The translations under genes were made by a program, and so were the position numbers. 64,000 bases of DNA from Lasioglossum baleicum (lineage: Eukaryota > Arthropoda > Insecta > Hymenoptera > Halictidae): assembly GCF_051020765.1 (NCBI RefSeq), contig NC_134929.1:21590135-21654134 (forward strand), written 5' to 3'. The stretch's first letter is position 1, and every line of letters starts with the position of its first letter. A model generated the notes under the pieces. It did no database searches, was not told the origin of the DNA, and was given only the letters and a program-made list of their open reading frames with translations. Positions 23,574-38,199 of the stretch are shown one piece after another.

Positions 23574-26500
23574 CGGGATGAAATCAATAATACACCACCA
23601 TTGAAAGCGGTGTCTCGGTCGACCTTATAGTGCGTTGTCACGTCGCGTCGGTGTTAACGCGCGTTCCACGCGAATACGACGGAACCGAGCTTCCCATCGC
23701 GTCGCGCTGGCTTTCCAAGCGATTCTTGACCGATTTAATGACTTCACTTCACTCGGCGATACTCTTTTACATGAAAATCGACGAAATTATTCGGATGCTT
23801 TTGCTGGAAATCCTCTACACACGCTTGGAGATCGATTAAACTTACTGGAGAAATTGCAAACCACACGTTTCGATTTTTCCAACTGATTATATTTCGATAT
23901 GTTGATAATTGTTGGTTAGTTAAAATTGTCGAATTCATTGTAAAAATTCGTTCTGGTAAACTGGAATGTGGAATTGTCGATCAATCACGAAATCACGAAA
24001 ACGTTCTGCGTCGATTGCACAAACAGGGTATTAATAGAATAATTTAGACAGTATGATTAATCAAATGATTTGAAGCGCAGTATGAAAAATGTGTTTAATG
24101 TCCGGATGTGATGTGATTAATATTAATATGATATTATATAACATTAATATTAATATAAACCGTCACTGTTACCGCTCCGTCAACCTAGTGTTAATATTTC
24201 TACCGTATTTAACTGGTACCATTAAACTGGAACGCTAAAAATTGCTGTGAAAAAAATCCCTGGAAACCCGGGATCGAGCTCGATCGCGCGAAAACAATAT
24301 CCAGTGAACTCCGCAGACAGAATGACGTTTAACAAAGAATCCGCTTGTGTCCGATTTCTCTCGGTCCATCAGGCAGTTTCGCGCGGAATAATTTGCAGGG
24401 TCGGCCTCCAGCGATAACAAAACCGTGCAAATATTTAACGAACGGCCACGAGCGGGGCGTGCGAGAACGATGGATAGGAAAGGAAACGGCGTTTAACGAG
24501 GAGAATCGGTGTCGGGAGCAGCCTTCGAAACCGGAGGCCGGAAACGTTCCTTCAAACTGTCCTCTGCATTAATTCAACGAACGGTGATTCCGCGGTCGAC
24601 CGACATTTACGGGCCAGAACCATTTAAACTTGTCCGTACAACAGTTTCGGGCTGGGCTGTCGCGTGAACTTGACGCGATGCGCTCAATGCACCCTCGTCC
24701 GATCCGGAATCCGGATCCGTTTTCGATGCGCTGATGTTTATTCCCGCCGCAAACTCTGATCCTGACTCGCCCCAATCGAAAATTCCCTTTAGAGCCGACC
24801 AAATTCGTGATGGGGGATGTTTTTCAATTTATCTCGGGAATTGAAAGGATGGACAGAATTTTTAAGAATGTTGATTCTGGGACGAAGCCTTCAGTTGTTC
24901 GCTTGATTAGAATGGAAATGGTGCAAGTGTTCCTAATTATGTATTCGTTCATTTTAGTTGAATAGTTTAGTATTAAAGAGTTTTCATTTGTTCGTTTATT
25001 TGTGACGAGTGGAAATATTGATTCTATTGAAGAGTTTCCATTTATTTGTTCATTTAGAACGAATAGATATAATGGTTCCGCTTCAGAGTCTGTATACAAC
25101 GCGTTAATTCGTAACAAGTAAAAATGTAGGATGCAGAAAGGATAATATTTAAGACCGGCGTGAAAGTGGGTAAGATTTCGATCGGCTCCCGCGTATTCGA
25201 CTCTTTTCTCGATCGTCTGCAGACATCTTCCGATGACATCTTTCGCTTCCGGTCGAGCACGAGCCCGATAAGCTCCTTTTAACGACGTCTAACTGTCCGG
25301 AGCATCTTGCGTCTCTGGCTTAAAAACAGACGGCGATTTTATCAATTTCCCCGGGTATCGGGCAAGCTAGAAGATGATCCCGCGATGTCCGATGCAACCG
25401 GAGAAGGTCCGCTCCACCTTCGCTTCGGTTGCAACTCTCGCAACCGCGCCGCGCTCGCCTAAGTGCATTAGCCGGTGACCTGGATTCCCCGGCGATCGGG
25501 AAACGTCGAATCGAATTTCATGTTAAATGTTTGATGCCCCCTTCGAACCCTCGCCGAGGCTCGATGTATTATCGAAATATTCTATGGTTAATTGTGCGGA
25601 TGAAACGCGGCGTGCTTAACGCGCTGGGAACCGGGTGCATTTCGCGCATAGACCGATACTTCTGCATTATTCCCGCATCCTGTCCGTAACAGACGAATTA
25701 TAGTGAAAATTGGTCGGCTTTGTCCCGAAATTTCACAGCTACCGAACGGAAGAATCGTTTCTGGTCGCGTCTCTGTCGAAATCGTTATTGTCCCACGCGT
25801 TTTGCACGGTTTGTTCGAGGTCGATTCTGTTTGATTTCAGACTGTTGCTTTTCGATCGCGATTCCTCTTCCGTCGAAATGTGCGAATTGATTTTGCGTCG
25901 GCTAGTGAGTACACCAGGGAAAAAGGAAAAATGTTCTTCGGCGGCAGGTAATATGACATTTTAACACAGGAGATTTCCAAATTACCAACGTAAAGTTTGC
26001 AAAGGCGTAACGATAAGAGCGACAAGACAGCGATAATAAATTATCTTTGTGAGATGGCTCGTCATAAACTGTTATTTCGAGGGAAATCGCCAAGAAGAGA
26101 TAGCAGCCATGCTTTACGAGACAAGAGGACACGATTTACGACTTTGGCATCAAGAGTACCCCGGTAAGCCCTTCGTTAAATGAAAAATAAAAAGCTGCGG
26201 AATCTTCGCTCCACTTACGGGTTTTGCTACCGTCTTTATATTAAAAATAACGCTAGGCACGCTTCTTCTTTGTCCTATTTATATAAATGTTGAATCGAAC
26301 GTACAGATTGGTTCATTGTAAAATTGTTCAGTCAATGGAACTGTGGAACGGACAGTTTCCGCAGATTTGTTAGAATGATCTCGTAGACACTTCTGTTTCG
26401 CAGCGAAGTTTCACGAGGTGGTACGGTGAAATATAGTGCTAACAGGCAGCGATTTTCAGCTCTTTTCTCGGCGATGATTCAATTTCGCACGCGAAGCCGG

Positions 26501-28619
26501 GAAGAAGTTGGCCGTGGACGTCGCCGAAGCGAAACTTGACGAGGCCGAATTAATCCGATAATGCGGTGATCGTCGCGCATCACGGCCCAATTCCTCGAAC
26601 GGGCCATCTCTCGAGTTTACCCGAAACTTCGGAAAACTTCTCGGCACGGCGGCGCGGCGTCCGAGCGAATTTGATTGGCGGGCGAACCCCGTCCCGCGTT
26701 AAAACAGAAATTAAAACTTTCGGACACGGTGATCGACGGAAAATCGAATCCCTCAATCAGGGAACACTATGTAGACCATCATCGACGAGCTGGGAGCCAT
26801 TTGTTGTTAACTATTTACCGTTAATCGATTATGGTCAGACTTCTCGGACAAACAGCTAAGTTGCAGATGTTCATGCAAAATTGAAAATGTTTGGAACATT
26901 AATTGAATTTATCAAAATTTATTATCAACCCAAATTGCTGTATCATTATTCAAAACATTGTTTACAATAGAAAATGTATGGGTATCTAATCAATAACTAA
27001 ACATTTAGGTATTGTACGAGGTATTATACCAATTTCATATCCATAAAATTTCAAAAATCATACGGGATGGAAATATTCTAGATCGGAAGAAATTTTTCAG
27101 TTAAAATAGCTCCGAGTGCAAAGGGTTAAATTAATAAGACGTCTATGTTCCCAAAATGCGCTCCGAGCACGTAGTCACGTTGCGTGAGACAACTCCGGCG
27201 TAAGGAAGGGGACGCAGGAGCGAAAGCGTCGTCGAAGTCATCTTGATGTTCGACTTAAGAGCGTCGCAAGCACTCGAGTCTCAAAAGCGAGGATGTCTAA
27301 ACGAGGAAACCCAAACCGAAACTTTACTTAAGCCGTGCAATTGTCGAGCAGCTCTGCATCCGATTTCGACCCTTGTTAATTCGCCACCTCGAGGGCAACT
27401 CGTCGCGACGAATACAGAAAGTAAGAGAGAGAGGGATACAGGACTGCGAAGCTGGCTCTCCACATTTCGATTGAATATGTATGAGCCCGCAGGTGCGCGC
27501 GGTCCGTTCAATTTTCAGAGGTGAATCTTACTGATGTACGCTCAGCGAGGAAAGAAAGTGGAACAGCACTGATTCACCTGCTCGCTGCATCCAACCATGA
27601 TTTCATCGTACCAATCGGACTTGAAATCGATCTCCTTACCCATCAAAACAATGACACAACGGTCCAATAGCAAGTTTACTCGGAGCCGAGTTTTTGTATC
27701 GCTCTTTCTGTTTTTTTCGAAATTTTTAACTCGTCAAATGTGTAATTGTTACCTAGTGTATTCACCATGTTATTTGAATGTATATGTGTATTTTATCGAT
27801 CACGCTGTTGCACAGGTATTTCCGAACGAATTGTTCCAATTTTGTTTGATTTTCTTCTGCCGTGCTTGCGCTCGAACATTGTAAAATGTGAACAAATTAC
27901 GAATATCATTTCAACTCGTTAACAGTTAACATATACCGAGGATACAAACATTCTCGAGTTCCTACTATTTTCTACAAAAAAAAGTACCTCAACAACACAT
28001 TTCAAGTTCAATAATTGCCAAATAACCACCCTTTCGCGAAAACGTTCTCAACACATAAATTCGATACCAAATGCAACTTTTGCAATTAATTTAAAAAAAA
28101 AAAAAAAGAATTCGATCGCATTTGCGGCTTTTTCATTGACAGCGTCACGCCCACGCACGGTGCCGTGTCGCGCGTTACTCGGCTAGAATTACATTAAATA
28201 ACCGAATGGAAGTGAAAACCGCTGAATAAAAATTCGTCCTGCATTCGCACGCTTCAACTTTCGGTGACGTACTTCAATTGAAAAATCCCGCGGATATCCT
28301 CCGAGTAGCATAATTTTCGGCGTTCGCAGGGCGGTGACGCGACACGTTGACAGGTACCGTCGGGGTCGTATTAATTAGTAAATAAACGGTCGACTGCGGC
28401 ACGCGGATTCATTTTAATTAAACCCGAGATACGGGGAGTCTCGCTCTGTCTACCGGCGCGCCGCGGCGGCACGGTTCCACGCGTTCTATAACTAATCAGT
28501 TTACGATATACTTACATATTCATTCTCCCCGTGTGCAAATGTCATTAATTACGGCCGGGGGAAAGCGTATCATTGGTTTCTACATCGGTTGGACCAATAT
28601 TTCCGATATCATTTGCCTG

Positions 28620-28622
<3 letters not shown>

Positions 28623-28657
<35 letters not shown>
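28623..28657. repeat. (AG)17 microsatellite
   Basis: Pure AG run, flanked by unique sequence. Confidence 0.95.
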
Positions 28658-28660
<3 letters not shown>

Positions 28661-31600
28661 CGATACTATTTATCGGTCTGCGCACGATTCATTTCTAATT
28701 AAAAGTTTCGTCCCGTCGGATCGGCCGAACACGCGGCGATGAACAGTCTCTACCTCCTCCCCCCTACACTTCTCACCCCGCCCGCCATTTTAATCGCCTT
28801 TCATCGGTGATTGTTACGCAAACGATGTTTTCCCTGGCAAACGAGAGGAACACGGAAAATCGAGCGTCGACAGTGTCTATTTATAAACAAAAAAAACAAG
28901 CTGCACCGTTCCGATCGCGGAAACATACGACACCTTGATTCATAGAAATTCCGAGGAATTTGATCCGATTGTATTTTTGAACAATGAACTCGATTTTGAA
29001 TTACACCTGCCAAGTTTTGTCGCAAACGCATAAAATAAGAAGGAACTCGATCTAATAATTCCAGTGTTGATAATAAAAAAAAAAAGATGTGCAGTCTATT
29101 TCTTGTGACGAGGGTAGATTGGTTGGAAGACGCGCATCGGCCCAGTTTTAAAACGCTATCGATCATCGGCGGCCAATTAACCCCATGCACCGGGTCCGGC
29201 AGTTAATTGGAGCGGCGCGCATTGAAATGTGCAGCGTGCAGCGTGCATGATGCACTGTGCTTCATCCGGCAGCGACACGCGCTCGCCTCGTCCTTCCCGG
29301 AGATCGCTAATTAGCTCGTCCCCGTCACCGGTATACGTCCGTACGTCCGTGCGTCCGCTCGATCGTGGTATCTTGAACGTCAAACGCGACAGATTATCCT
29401 GCACCCACGCCTAGATAGAAACACACTGTTGCCGTATTGTCCCCAGAAACGGTCGCTCATTATCGCCGAGCGACGAATGCACAATTGTCCGAGAGATAAC
29501 AACTGAATAATGCCGGGTCTAGGATCGATTCCGAGCAATTACCGACCCTTTGCCGACGAATCCTCGAAACTCCGAAACGATTCGCTTCAGAAGTCACTGT
29601 GTCGATAGAATCTCTGTACCGGGTGTCGACAAACTACGCTGCGGATTTTTCTACCAAACCAAAAATTTACGAAGTCGATCGTGGGAATTCATGTTGCTTT
29701 TTTTTATCGGTTCTGCATTCATATTTTTATGGCGCTGCGATTTCCATAGCCTCGGAATGAAACCGTGCAAATATCGAGGCTGTCGCATTGAAAATTTCCA
29801 ATCGTCGGCGTCAGCTTAGTAAACAATTTTAATTCCTTTTTCAGTAGGAACGCGGTGACAATTGCTGGATTGTAAGAACGACGCCATTGCGGAGCAGAGA
29901 TAACGCATGAAAAATTCAAACTTGCAATCAGCTTTGCATGAGTAAACCTCATTTTGCATGAATATTAAAAGATCAAGTTTTATCCCATCAATCCTATAAT
30001 GCATGGGGTTATCAGCATTGTTTGCAACAAATTTCCATATATACGGGAGACCTGAATAATTTCAGAGAATTGTTTAATAAACATAACAAATATTTCACGT
30101 AACGGGGACGTAACATTTCAAAGAATATTTTACGCGTAACAAGACACCTGATTGTAGGTCATCAAACATAGTCCCATTTTCCCCGAGACTGTCGACTATG
30201 AAAAGAAATGAACCCGATTTTCCACTCGGCTCACTGACATTTCATGTCGCAATTCATTCCTGTCATATTCTCTTTTACTTGCTTATTGCTATCTCCCTAT
30301 CTTCATCATCTTTGTATCTACAATTTCCATACCACCCGTCTCAACGTCCATCATTTTCCCTTTTCAACGTCTTCGCGTCCATCATCTACCTCTTTATCTT
30401 CATTCTCCTCTTTCTGCCTTTCTTGAGAGAACAAGTTCTGCCTACTGTCAGTCATCACATTGTGATGGGACCATTAAGCGTGGCATCATTAAACCGGCGG
30501 ATTTTATACCTTCCGATTTACATTTTATGCGACTATTTCGAGCAACGTGAACCAGCTACAATTCAAATCTTCTTTACTATTCATATTAGAACAAATCAAA
30601 TTACATTTGTTACACAGTTTCAGACTCCATCTAAAAACTCTGTTTCTCTCGATATTGTCAATCGGGATCGCCCTTCCCACAAACATCAGATAAAATTCTA
30701 ATTTCTTTTTGTGAGTTTTGCAGACTCCTGTACGAAAGAGTGACACCTGGGAATTTTTATCTTGCAGATTAATTTTGCAATTCGAATGAAATAAAGCTAA
30801 AATACAATTCGACCCCATTCGAGAAATGATCAGCAAGATCTCCATAAGTTCGAAACTTCTTCGAATTGGATCGCGCGAAAACAGTGCCGAGGAAGCGGGC
30901 GTTAAAAACTAGCTGGGAAAACTGTTTCTCCGAAACGAGTCTCATTTTCCCTCGACGTACAATCTGGCCGCTGTAAACCGTTCTCGATTACAGCCTAGGC
31001 CAGTCGTTTCCCATTTACTGTTGCTCCCTCCGTTTCCTCCCTCGCGCCATCCGACTCTGCCGTCGAGGACAAATTTCATCAAGCATCGCCTCCCCGTTTC
31101 AATTTATTATTTCGTAGCACTTTCTGGGCCAACCGTCGAGAGAAACGCCCTGCCCGAGAGAAGAATCCCGACTTTGACCGAGTGCGACTCGGGAATTTCC
31201 GAGAGAAAAAGAATAAGAACATTTATTAGATTTTTTGAAGAATTTCCCTTCCTGTACATTCAACTGAGTCGCCAGAAACTAATTGAACGATGATTTTCAT
31301 ATCCCGGGTCAAAATCGACCCAGGCTCCGCCGTACGGAGGCGGGTTCGCAGGAAGTAGAATTGGTTTACCATGGTCACAGACGCGCGAAAAGTTTTCTCT
31401 CTAATAGCACGCATATTCGCTGCACTTTCAAACTCGATTTTCTCGAAAACGAAGCTTCGGATGAAAAAATGTGACAACAATTTTTTTTTCACGTAGAATC
31501 GCTGTACGTATGTAGTGGCCCGATGAATTTGCCCGAGGCTCGATCGTACAAATAGAAAACTTTTTCGCTGAAATCGACGACATTTTGTTAACCCCCGGCC

Positions 31601-34600
31601 ACACTCGGTTTTGCTCGGTCACAGCTGTTGCTGTATTTATTTATTCATATATGTAGTTATATGTAAATGCGGTGCTGCGGTGGAAAGGATACGGAAATTT
31701 TATGCATGAGATATCGCAAAAATGGATATGTATGTACTGGTTAAGCGCTTGGAATTCTAGATTTTTCATCGGAATGAAGTGGCTCGACACACTTATTCAA
31801 TACATTGGCTACCATGTTTGAAAATCTATAATTGATCATTTCTTTAATAAATATTTTAGTAGTACTAACAATGTTCGTCCCTCAACAAATAGAAACTAAG
31901 ACGATGCTCTAAAATTCTCCCCTTATTTGTACCGTATCACATTTCGCGCGTCCATTTCTGCGAGAAACGCGTGAAATCCACGACGAACGTGCCACCGTTA
32001 ATTAACAGGTGAGTAGGGATAGGTTCTCGCGTCAAGAATAATGTATTTGCGTCGTTAAGCTGTTTACGGAACGACGAAGTTCGTCGGGAGTTTCAGTTTA
32101 CGAGCTCCCGAATCAAATTTCGAACGAGATCGAGCGCTCGCTCGTCTTTGGTAAACGATTCAACTCGGAACAAACGACGTGATCGCGTACGATAGTTCCG
32201 CCCCGGTCAGAAGGACGTCACGTCCCTACGTCCTCTTCCGACGTGATATCGGTTTCTCGGAGTCGAACGATTCCCCGAGCGATCGGTGAACAAGAAAAAA
32301 AAGAAGAAAAAGGATCGAGCGAGCAGAGAGGAGCACTCGATAAGTTCTCGCACTCGAACTCGATTCGAAACAACCAATTTCCGTGGAACGGCGGCGTCGC
32401 GACGTCGCCGTCACGCTGGACCGAACGGCCATACTCAAAAATCCAGTCCGAGACTCCAACCTAGTGAACGCGCTTCTATCAGAATTTAATCAAATTTAAC
32501 TTGACATCTTCTCTAAAAAGAAAAATGGTACCTCGTGCCCTTTTTACCATTTGTTCAACTTTGTCGATTTATCACTGTTATATTAAAAAATGTTTATCGC
32601 ACGAAATGTTGTATTTTGGACCCCGAGGAAGATTCTGGACCGTTTAGAGAGGATTAAAAGATCGATAAATCAATGTATCGAGCGTGAAAATGGCACTTCG
32701 GTCCCAACGTAACACTCTGGAATCTCGTCTGACGCGAACAGAATGGTGGACAGAATAGCGAACAGGGGACAGGGGCAGAGTGTTGCCCGTTTTTGCAGCA
32801 GAGAGATGAATTTCTAGTCCCCGGCAAGCTTTTGCGTCCAAGATTGATAAGCTCCGAGGAAGCGGGACGAATGGCCGCGTTCGAATCGGTTTAACGCGAA
32901 TGTTGAACGGCCCGGGGATTCGACAGGGACTGCGATTGTTGTATTTCACGGGGAATTTCAGGATCGAAGGAAGGGAAAGAGACACCGAGGATTTTATATC
33001 TGCGAGAACCAGTGCAATAACCCGCCGAAATTTCACGAGCTTCCCCCTCCCCTCGAATCGCATTGTTTCCGACAAAGAGCGAAGCTGCGTTTAACAACAC
33101 TTTGTTTTCTGGTGAGTTTAGTTCTTTGCGAAAAGTTGCCGTTTTTAATTCTTTTGCTAATTATTTGTCGTAGAAATTTGCCGAAATTGTTAAAGTTGAT
33201 TTTTGTGCATTGTCAACGGACTGTGCACCGCGCCGAACAAAAGCGGAGAGGCCGACGAAGCATCTGGAATTCCTTTTGGCTGCTATAGCAAACGAGAGGA
33301 TTCTTTCGAGCAAACCGAGACTCGGTGTACCGAGGAGGAATCGTCGGGTGTCGAGCAAACGTGGTCGGAGGTTGCGTCGTCCCAGTGATGACGAACGTCG
33401 GTATACGTCATCAAACACACGGCGAGGACAAGCGTTCGGTCGTGAAATATTTACTTTCTCCGGCTCGTAGACGTCCGATAATAATACGGACGCCCGGTTT
33501 CCGGGCTCCGGGCTTCGGATCGAACGGCAGTGGCAATCAAGGTGGCCTAGAGGAATTAACGGGCTATGGCCCGGGTCCGGGTCGCTGACAACGACGTGAT
33601 CTGCATCTTGTTTGCGGATCAGTGATCGAACGTTTCGTAAACAGATGCAAATTCTCTGGCCGACGCGCGAAACCGTCCGCCGCGCGCTACAATCCGTCGA
33701 AAATATCACAGCTGGACCAGAGAGGAGGAGAGACCACGATCAATTAATCGCTTTGTCCTTCAGCCGGCCGTTTAATAATTTTCCCCGCGTGTCTTGCACT
33801 GTCACTTCTCCCGCTTAGCAATTTTTCCTTACAAAAAATTAAATTAAATTAATTTACAAGTCTCCATTTCTTTTATTTTTTTATCAGAAATATGTGGCCT
33901 AATAATTAGCCGATGCGAAAGAGTATCCCGTGGAGATCTGTGTCGCGAGAAAACGGGACGCGTCGACTCGCCCCGGTAAACCGGAAAAAGTTAATTTGAC
34001 GCAGGTTTCCAGAGCCTTATAATTTGCGCGCGTAAATATGCGACGATTGTCGGACGTTGATCGATCAGTCCACAGGATTGCTCTCCGAGCTTCGGTCGGT
34101 CATCGACTCGCTTCACGAATTCTATCTCTCTCGCATTCTCTATCCCTCTCAAACAATCTCTCTCCCTTGTTCTATCGCTATATCCCTCGACCGGTACTTA
34201 GCTGTGTTCCCAATTGATCGCGTGTTTGATCAGCTGCTGATAAACAGAAGGATAGGGACGCGTGTCAACAGATATCTCGTTTTTATCCCGACGATGCCTC
34301 GGGAACGCGTTTAAGGGCCCGAAACGGGAGCAATTCCAACACGGATCGCCTCCCGGAATTGCACAAAACCTGCTCATTAGCTCAACCAACGCGAAATTTT
34401 AACCCCAGGCACGCCGAACGGTTTACGATGCCATCGGCAATTCCGATTCAGGACAAGAAGGATGTGTGTCCATTTCTTACAGGTTTTCAGCTATTACTGG
34501 ACCGTAGATCTTTGTGTAAAATAAAAATTGTCTATCGATCTCAAGACATAGGAGCCAATTACCATATTTCTTTAATTACTTCAAGAAGTTGGAACATACA

Positions 34601-35438
34601 TATTACCGAATAATCAGATTAACGGTGCTCTTCTACAGTTCTTCAACGTGAAGGCTGAAGAAGTACCCGTTCTATTTTCAATCTAACTCTTTAAGATTCA
34701 AAAATTATACTCGGAAGTTTTGACGATAAAGGTAGTTTACCCGGGGGAGTTGCTGAACAAAAAAGAAACTGGGAGGAGGGGTGGGAAAACTGCGACCTAA
34801 TTGCTTCACTTATACCGCTTTTGTAAAACCGTGTCCGAGGTGAAAGAATAATTGGAAAACTTGACAATCCATAATTGCATTCATAATATATAAAAATCTG
34901 CACCGGTTTTTCAATAACTTCGAAAGAAATTCCGAGGCTTCGTGTCCGCTGTTAAAACGCTCTTTAACGTTATTAATCGCATGCTTCGCATTTCAAAGGA
35001 GCTTCCAGACTCGAAGAAACTAGGTCTCTCTCATTGATCGAAGCTAGTTCATCTGTTTCCCGGAACTAAAAAACACATTCCTAACGGATCCACTGTACGG
35101 ACGCAGTTAGATTCGAAAACATAAAACCGGTGTCTGATTTTCATAATAATTCTTGCTTCTTGATATTTGATTCTGCGACACGTGAGCTAGAAGACCAAGG
35201 TGAGAAGGTCGGTGAGAAGGTCTGTTCCGAGGGTGATCGGTGTTTATCCGGGGATTAATTATGCGTGCTCGCAAGCTCAAAGTTCGCGAAAGAAGAAAGC
35301 TGGAGAACGGGGGATAGAAGAAAGGAGGAGAAGAAAGGCTTTCCATCCGATAGAGCAAAGATTTAGGTGAGCCGGAACAACGCCTTCGCAAACCACGATC
35401 GTCGGGGCTCTTTAAAAGCTTGCACTCGCGCGCGACGG

Positions 35439-35478
35439 ACCATCCCCTTGGAAGAAACCCCTTCTTCCAGGGGATGGT
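35439..35478. repeat. Short strong hairpin
   Basis: ACCATCCCCTTGGAAGAA (35439-35456) pairs with TTCTTCCAGGGGATGGT (35462-35478) with one bulged T and a five-base loop ACCCC, giving 17 pairs. Pairing stops outside the stem, so it is too short for a microRNA precursor. It may be a recent inverted duplication. Confidence 0.8.
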
Positions 35479-37732
35479 TTTATTCCCATATAGAAGAAGA
35501 AAGGAGAAGGATGGCGGGCCGTAATACAAGAAACGAAAGAACGGAGGAAACGTCGAGGGATCTCGAGAGCTCGCTTTAAAATTAAGATAACCCGGCGAGA
35601 GGCGATACCCGGCCCATTGGAAACGGTGGAAACTAATTTCCGCGAGAGCCGCGCAGAAAATAAGTCGTTCGCCGATCGGACGGGATTCGCGGGGAGCTCG
35701 GACACCGGGAAATTAAATAAGTTTTCGAACTGCAGCGGGATCGGCCGCACTTCCTTCGAACAGAACTTTCCCGGATCATTATTGTAGCCGTTAGAGGGAA
35801 AAACGAGCGAAAACGTAATTAATTGCGGACGAACCCGGGCTGTTAAACCTTCGAACCGCGATAGTATCTCGTAATGGTCGAGTGTACGAGCCGAGGCCAG
35901 CAGCCATGGGATTTATGGGACCACCAATTATTTTGGAAAATTGTACATCGATTTTTCTTTGACGGACGGCTGCTCGCCTGAAAGTTTACATTTTTCCTCG
36001 TTGCTGGCGGATGTTGTAGAACTTAATACGGTTTTTCGAAATGTACAGTATTACTTTCCGATTGTTGAAATGTTAGAAGCATCTTGAAAAATGAAATCCA
36101 ACCGCTGATTGGCTAAAATAAAATATCGACACATGTGTCTGTTCTATGATCTCCCACAAAAACGAAAATTGTCTTCAATAATTGCGTGTAATAATTATAA
36201 ACCCCTGATTCACTCAAAGATGCTCTCAGAAACATATGTACTAGCAGTTAACAAAATCGTGTTCCACATTCGCCGCCATTTTCTCCGTGCTGTGTGCAAG
36301 ATTCGAGGATGTATCGATACGTTTGACAGAACGTGGCCCGTGTACGTTCGAGTTAGTAGCCGTGGAAGGGTGCTCGACATCCGGTTGCGGCACAAGCGGA
36401 TGGATAGAAAGAGAGAACAGGGAGTGTACGCAGGGGTGGAGAGTTTGTTCGATCCTCAAGTTTATGCGGCCGTATTTGCGTTACATCGTAAAAAGACGGC
36501 CAGAATATTCGTACCACGCTAGCAGAAAATTCGAGGATCTAAGCCCGGGAGAAATACACGGGAAGTGGAGGAATTCAATGTGCCAGCCACGGTTGCGGCG
36601 GTCTTTCAAATGTACAACTTTATGATTTCCGATAGACGAGACTGCAGGACAAGCTGATACCTTGCATACAGGGTGGGTAATCGGATCGTAAAAATCGATC
36701 GAGAGACGACCATTAGTACATACTATTATTGTAACATACAACAGTTTTCAGTTTGAACGAATCTAATAATGTAGGATACAACATATCAATTCGCGTTCGT
36801 GGCCAAAGAACAACTGCCCCAAAACGGCGGATACATACTTGGTCTTTTATCCGTCCTCGCACGCATTCACAGTTCACACACGTTCACACTCGGAAGTGTC
36901 GCGGTTGATCAAGCGCCGATCGCGGAGTCTTTGGCGACGAGAAGAAAGCTCACCGCCTCGATCCTTGGCGCGTGTCACACGGAATCACAGGAAACCGCCC
37001 AACGGCCGGTACCCACTTCTATATACATATGTAAATATGTAGTATGTACATATAATCCATATACATATTGTTTCCACTGTTTTTACCACTAGAATTACCG
37101 AATACATACGAATGCAACAGTAATTTTGTTTAAAACGCTCCAGAGAACAAGTAGTCCGAGAACGGAAACATTTTTTCACTAGTTTCTCGAAAATATTCGA
37201 GGTTCGAACGAACCACCCAGTATGTATAAAGATACGTGCCAGATTAATCCCGAGAGGATCGCGTCCAACAGCATCTCGGAGATGCACTCCGAACAAGAAT
37301 AATCGACGCGAAAGTCTAAACTGACGAATGAAGTGAAAATAATGTAAAGACGCGCGGACGTACACACGAGATGCAAACGCGGATAAACGTTGAACCGGAG
37401 GTGAAGGAATACTCCCCTCGTGCATACATAATGAAATTAACGTAAATTACGCCGTAACGCAAACGATATTATAATTACTTACTGGCACAGCGGAGCAAAT
37501 TGTGTCGGAAATTCTTCGAGTGCCAGGCGAAATGTTCGACGGTTTCCGAATGTGGATAATTAAAAAGGTATTCACGAAATTTCGCCGTACTCCGAATATA
37601 ATTGACCGACTTCTGGCTTCAAGTATCCCACTTGTTTCGTTGCTGGCCAACTTCCGGTCATTCACGGTCGACGATTTGATCACGTCCAGAACAGATCCAA
37701 CAAGAGAACGTCCAGTGTTTTGTACAGTTTTT

Positions 37733-38115
37733 CGATCTGAACTGATTCTTCTCCCTTCGAAAAGAGAAACCTAGTATTTTTTCAAAGAAATTCCCGGCAA
37801 AATAACACGAGGGAGATTGGTGTCCCAATAAAAAATCGAAAACCAGTACACAACGTGTTGCGATCAGTCCGGTACTTGCCGCGCTGCAGTAGTTCTGGCG
37901 AAACCGGAAGTTGCCATATTGCGATCTGAACTATTTCTTCTCTCTTCGAAAAGAGAAACCTAGTATTTTCTCAAAGAAAAAAGTAATCCCGGCAAAATAA
38001 CACGAGGGACATTGGTGTGTCCCAATGAAAAATCGAAAACCAGCACACAACGTGTTGCGATCAGTCCGGTACTTTCCGCGCTGCAGTAGTTCAGATCGCA
38101 ATATGGCGACTTCCG
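37733..38115. repeat. Duplicated module; second copy framed by inverted repeats
   Basis: A core of about 165 bp occurs at 37733-37895 and again at 37922-38092, sharing CTTCGAAAAGAGAAACCTAG, AATAACACGAGGGA and ACAACGTGTTGCGATCAGTC. The second copy is bounded by inverted repeats at 37905-37932 and 38088-38115 that match over 28 bp with one mismatch. The inner 20 bp (GCCATATTGCGATCTGAACT) is perfect. The first copy keeps only the inner part of these ends. This could be a small transposon duplicated next to itself or a duplicated control element. No coding frame is shared. Confidence 0.75.
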
Positions 38116-38185
38116 CTGCATAACTGTTACGATCCGACTGCAGTTTCGCGCACGTGTTACCGTCAATAACTCCGCCGTTTCGTTC

Positions 38186-38199
38186 GTGTGTGTGTGTGT
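38186..38199. repeat. (GT)7 tract
   Basis: Short GT run followed by a poly-T run of nine or more bases. Confidence 0.85.

Noticed and set aside
23441..23641. Frame encoding a long Arg-Glu repeat
   Set aside because: It is the (CT)32 microsatellite read on the minus strand.
24117..24165. ATTAATATTAATAT inverted words
   Set aside because: They are simple AT-rich sequence in which short inverted and direct matches are expected by chance.
30198..30701. Plus-strand frame of 167 codons with hydrophobic stretches
   Set aside because: The hydrophobicity comes from a T- and C-rich low-complexity region, and no transporter or receptor motif is visible.
33161..33709. Minus-strand open frame of 182 codons
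   Set aside because: No recognisable domain, plus-strand frames overlap it, and the composition is that of CpG-rich DNA with few stop codons.
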